Made by a program: the position numbers and the translations under genes. The notes beneath the pieces are model-generated. The model was not told the origin of the DNA and ran no database searches. It saw only the letters and a program-made list of their open reading frames with translations. This document shows, piece after piece, positions 60,152-64,000 of a DNA stretch of 64,000 nt (position 1 is the stretch's first letter; every line of letters begins with the position of its first letter). The stretch comes from Lepus europaeus (Eukaryota > Chordata > Mammalia > Lagomorpha > Leporidae): positions 87,404,462 through 87,468,461 of the forward strand of contig NC_084834.1 in the NCBI RefSeq assembly GCF_033115175.1, given 5' to 3'.

Positions 60152-61839
60152 TCACACAGTGGATCACCCTCTGGTTAAAGAGTAAAGAGGAAAAGGTTGC
60201 AATTGAGTAAAGCATGATTAGACTTTGTAAAATAGCCTGAAGAATATTTTTGTTTTCAATCTGAATGGATCAGGGAAAGCATGTAGGTATTAAGAGTTAG
60301 AGTCATGTTAATGATCTTAGTTTTCAGGACTTCATGCCTTTTTTAATGCTTTTTCTTTTCTTCTTCTTCTTCTTTTTTTTTAACCTTCTTGATAATGAAA
60401 TCAAGATGTGCATTCCTTCCAAATACCCAATATTATCCTGTGACCTCCACCTGATCAACAACCAAACCCTTACCCTCAACCAAATAAATGCAAAGCTTTT
60501 CAAAATAAATATGCCTTTGAGCCAGGAAGACCTTTAACAGTTCTGCACAGAGTTATCTGATGCCTGCACAGCTGAATGTTAGTCATCAGGGCACTAGATT
60601 AACCCCTGTGCTGCTCCCTCAGATAATGGCAATGTTGAAATAATTTGTTCCACCATTTTGACAAACCCCTTGGTTTAGCTTAACCTCCCTAGACAGTCAG
60701 AATATTGCTTGGAGCACATGGACAGTTGATATTGCTTCTATTTTTTCAGGCCCAGAGAGGACACATATAAAAAACTAGAACAATATATGTGTAGGTGGAC
60801 TTAACTAATCTGAATTCTTTTTGGTGTGGTATCTGACCATGATTTTTATATTTTTGCATCACATAAAAAGACATCTCATAGTGAATGTTCATTGCTGTTC
60901 GTAAATATTATTGATTTTATTAACAGTATCATTTCCTTTTTTAATCTATTTTTTGACAATTTAAAGCTAATACTCTACGATCTATCTGAATTCCAGTAGT
61001 TCTATAAAAACTGCAATTTGATGAGCCACTGGAAAATCATATTTAGGTAGAGGAAACAACTTCAAAACATAAAGTCACATTCTGATAAGAAAGTGTCATT
61101 TTGTGAGTGCTGGGAAAAGTCCTTCTTTATTCTGTTCCTCAACACAACAGGTATGAATAATCATGATTCCCATATATCACCCATCTCCGACTCTGTTCTA
61201 CCACAATCCAGATTATAAAAGGGATTATATGGCATTTTGAATAACATAAAACACACAACTATGACAAGGTACCAGGGAAATATTATCTCCAATGAAAATC
61301 CTAGAGGAGAAATATGTCTGATATTTGGTGCTTTCAGAAGAAAATACCACTTATTATTTTGGTGAATTCCCAGATGTGTTTGAAGAAGGCAGCATTTTTT
61401 TTAACTTCTGGGCTCCTATTAATTGGTAGAGAATGAGGGACAGGGGAGTACTGAAAGAAATAGTTTGCCCTTCCTCATAATAGTAGCTCTCAATAAGCTT
61501 GTGGAAATAAATAGTGAAGATTTAGTTGTAACCTAGTTGTCTTTACTAAGATCACATACATTCAAAGATCAAAGTGGGAACAAGACGAAACATATTCTTT
61601 TGTGCTATTAAAATATGTAAAAGTAAACTGAAATTGATGCTTTAAAAAAACATAAAAGATATTTCAGCTTCCTTTGCCACTTAAGTTTTTACTTTCAGCA
61701 TCATTGCCCGTGTCTACCACTGCATCGGATACCTACCTTTGTTCTGATGACTGATAACAATGGCCACAAATTTCTTTTATGATGAAGCATTCATCATTGT
61801 CATGTGCTCCAATTTTTTGATAAGACCATAAGAATCTAT
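60152..61839. other. AT-rich DNA, nothing recognised
   Basis: About 1.7 kb. An acceptor-like CTTCTATTTTTTCAG near 60749 is followed by GTAG|GTGGAC, too weak to call an exon. Confidence 0.5.
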
Positions 61840-62140
61840 ATTTTTCCTGATGTGTCCTTTCTGATAGTATTTGCTTTTTTTTTCTTTACTTTTTCTTTGG
61901 TGGCTTCTAGCCTTCTTACTACAAATTCTGGCAAGCAAGGACAGTGAAACACTATCCAGATGGCTTTGTAAGCAGGTAATTTTGGGTATGTAAATACGAA
62001 GGTCATTCATGTATAACAGATGGGTGACTTTTGCATTCTGTTTATGAGGGCAAGTCCAGCTTATTTCTGGTTCTTGCTTCAGGAATTCAGAGTACTTTTA
62101 GAGCACACAGAAGGCTTTAATTCCCTTGGAAGATAGGTTT
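61840..62140 (-). pseudogene. possible relic of an R2/R4-type (non-L1) LINE reverse transcriptase
   Basis: Minus-strand translation gives VTHLLYMNDLRIYIPK (key residues encoded at 61999-62025), close to the catalytic-box region THLxYMDDLKLY of R2/R4(Dong)-class retrotransposon reverse transcriptases, with N in place of the first catalytic aspartate. About 95 bases upstream on that strand another frame reads PIFQGN followed by SLLCAL (62120-62134), like the FQGDSLSPLLFCLAL motif that precedes the catalytic box in this class. A stop and a frame change separate the two, so this is a decayed remnant. The assignment rests on two short motifs in the right order and spacing. Confidence 0.35.
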
Positions 62141-62879
62141 GGTTGGATCATTTTGCTCATAACAATGATACTGGACAATCTCCATGATTCATCTCTGTGA
62201 TTCTTTCAAGAACAACATGGATTGGCTTTATGTCAATATTTTGTTTCTGCGAAATGATTATTTTGTAGCATAGCTTCTTCAGAATTTCAGACTCAATACT
62301 CATAAAAGCTACTAGAAAGGGATGTCCATTTCCTGACCCTCCAGAATTCCATAAATCATTTCTCACACCTCTTTGCCCTCAAATTAAAGTATTTTTCATG
62401 TCAATTTAGATCAATATCAGTATAGAGAAAGGAACTTTTCAATCTAAATACTTCATGTATGTGATTCACAATTAATAGTGAATTGCACTGAGATCTGAAA
62501 AGAAAGATACTTGCCAATTTTTTTCATCAGTAATAAAATCAGTCCTTTTCATGTGTCACAAAAAAATTAAACAGGCATTATATCATTTCATGAATGTGAT
62601 GAAAATTTTTATTTCAAGTTTTCAGTGGAAAGAGACAATTTATTTTTCTTATTTGAAGTATAGTACAATTTTAGACATATTCATTAGCAATTCAGTATAC
62701 AGTAGGAAAATGTATTTATATAGCTATGTCTTGGTAATGTTTTATCATTCCATTTTCTCTTACTTTGCTTGGTAAAGTTAAAAATAAAAAAAAAATATTT
62801 CAAATACAATTTGGATATTGTTCCAGTTTTTATTTATTGTTTCCTTAATTTTAGAAGTGGACTGGTAGTGATTTATTCA
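62141..62879. other. AT-rich DNA, nothing firm
   Basis: A 69-codon minus-strand frame at 62157-62366 lies just upstream (on that strand) of the reverse-transcriptase-like relic and might belong to it. I see no diagnostic motif in it. Confidence 0.4.
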
Positions 62880-63083
62880 ATGTAACAAGAAATACTGCAG
62901 ATAACAGAAACGTCATAAAAATTATCAAAGACTGTTAAGAGAGTGGGAAGATGACATATAGAATGAGAGGAAATATTGACAAATAATACATCTGGTAAGA
63001 GATTATTACTCAGAATATATAAAGAACTCCTACAATTCAACAAAAACAAAACAAACACACCAATTCAAAACTGGGCAAAAGAC
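62880..63083 (+). mobile_element. old L1 ORF2 fragment
   Basis: GGGAAGATGACATATAGAATGAGAGG, GTAAGAGATTATTACTCAGAATATATAAAGAACTCC and CAAAACTGGGCAAAAGACT match the C-terminal part of mammalian L1 ORF2. It is old and truncated at both ends. Confidence 0.8.
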
Positions 63084-63519
63084 TGAGCTCCCTGGCACCT
63101 GCTAATGAATGAATACTGTTGAATGAATAATGGTGCTAAGTGGGAGCTGTGTTGACTCTTTTTGGCCAGCACAGCTCTCCTGATGAAGGCCACCAGGACG
63201 ACTCTCCCTGTGCCCCTCTCCCTGCATCCTGGCCAGTTCAACTGCTCATCCAAATGGTGGAAACCATTGTCTTGTTGGATTCGGCTAGCAGGGAAATCCC
63301 TGGGCTGGTGCTCTGTTCAGAACTTGTGACTAAGGCCTGCAAGGGCACTTCCCAGCCTCATGCCCTTTGCCTACCATAAATAAAGATCCATATCACTGTC
63401 TTCACTACCTGTGCTTTCCTAAGCAGCTCAGAGTATGTCTGACCTAGAGCTCTGGCAGGCTGACGCGTGTGTTGGGATGGTTTTCACTTTTTTTTCTCAT
63501 CACATGCACACCTTATACA
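63084..63519. other. GC-richer spacer between two L1 fragments
   Basis: Unassigned. It contains CCTCTCCCTGCATCCTGGCC, a 79-codon frame, and an AATAAA at 63379-63384. A solo LTR or a fragment of an L1-associated unit is possible. Confidence 0.35.
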
Positions 63520-64000
63520 ATAAAAACTGTGTTTTCTTTATCTACCCACCCATTAGTCAACACTAAGTTTGTTTCCACTTCTTGGCTGTTGTGAATCATA
63601 GGAACAATTCCAGTTCCTTTGTATAAAAACTCAGAGGTAGGATTGCTTGATCATATATTTTTAGTTTTTTGAGGCATCATCATATGTATTTTCCTACATA
63701 GGGCTGTGCTAATTTACATTCCCACAAGCAGCTTGCAAGTGTTCCTTCTCTCTGTCTCTACATCCTCACCAGCACTTGTTCAAGTTCATCTTTTGGATAA
63801 TGGCCATTCTAACAGGTGAGAGGTGATATCTCATTGTGGTTTTAATTTGCATGACCCTAATGATTGCATAACCCTAATGCTGTTGGCCATTTGTAAATCT
63901 TCTTTTGATAAATTTCTCTTGGATCCTTTGCCCAGTTTTTAAGTGGGTTGTTAGTTGTTTTTTGCTATTGAGTCAAATGAGTTCCTTAAATGGAAGAATA
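63520..64000 (-). mobile_element. old L1 ORF2 3' part, reverse orientation, runs off the window
   Basis: CTTCTTGGCTGTTGTGAATCATAGG, CTACATCCTCACCAGCACTTG, AATGGCCATTCTAACAGGTGAGAGGTG, TCTCATTGTGGTTTTAATTTGCATG and CCTTTGCCCAGTTTTTAAGTGGG are the classic antisense of mammalian L1 ORF2. It continues beyond 64000. Confidence 0.88.

Overview
The window looks like ordinary nuclear DNA of a lagomorph, most likely rabbit (Oryctolagus) or a close relative. The main evidence is about 30 copies of the tRNA-derived C repeat (CSINE), a family known from rabbits and their relatives. Full copies share a GGCCGGCGC-type head, a GGTTCNAGTCC box B, the CCTTGGGCCC body motif, a CT-rich stretch and an A-rich tail. 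Several L1 3' ends of the type found in rabbit are also present. No intact protein-coding gene, tRNA, rRNA or CRISPR array can be supported. Family names come from recognition by eye, not from a database search.

Layout. 1-15.2 kb: AT-rich intergenic or intronic DNA with CSINEs of mixed age, L2 and LTR-like relics. 15.26-22.9 kb: one old, nearly complete-at-the-5'-end L1 (5' UTR, ORF1, ORF2, all decayed). It hosts five CSINEs and a processed copy of the ribosomal protein gene RPL24, and it lacks its 3' end. 22.9-26.9 kb: AT-rich, with one young and one old CSINE. About 26.96-28.45 kb: the only CpG island, almost certainly a promoter region, with good splice-donor matches on the minus strand and an AT-rich TATA-like element. 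The gene it serves cannot be named. 28.5-49 kb: mostly AT-rich DNA with MaLR-type LTR relics, a large L2, MIRs, CSINEs and two L1 3' ends. 49.0-50.1 kb: a strong 27-nt microexon candidate on the plus strand, followed 135 bp later by a young L1 insertion. That insertion is inverted by twin priming and appears to carry a 3'-transduced piece of an older L1. 50.5-59.4 kb: LTR relics, CSINEs, MIR and L2. 59.4-64 kb: a protein-like open frame with a predicted membrane helix (minus strand), a relic resembling an R2/R4-type reverse transcriptase (minus strand), and two fragments of old L1 in opposite orientations at the right edge.

The window therefore reads as a promoter CpG island set in long, repeat-rich intronic or intergenic DNA. 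The observations most worth following up are the microexon, the compound L1 insertion, the CpG island, the open frame near 60 kb and the reverse-transcriptase relic near 62 kb.
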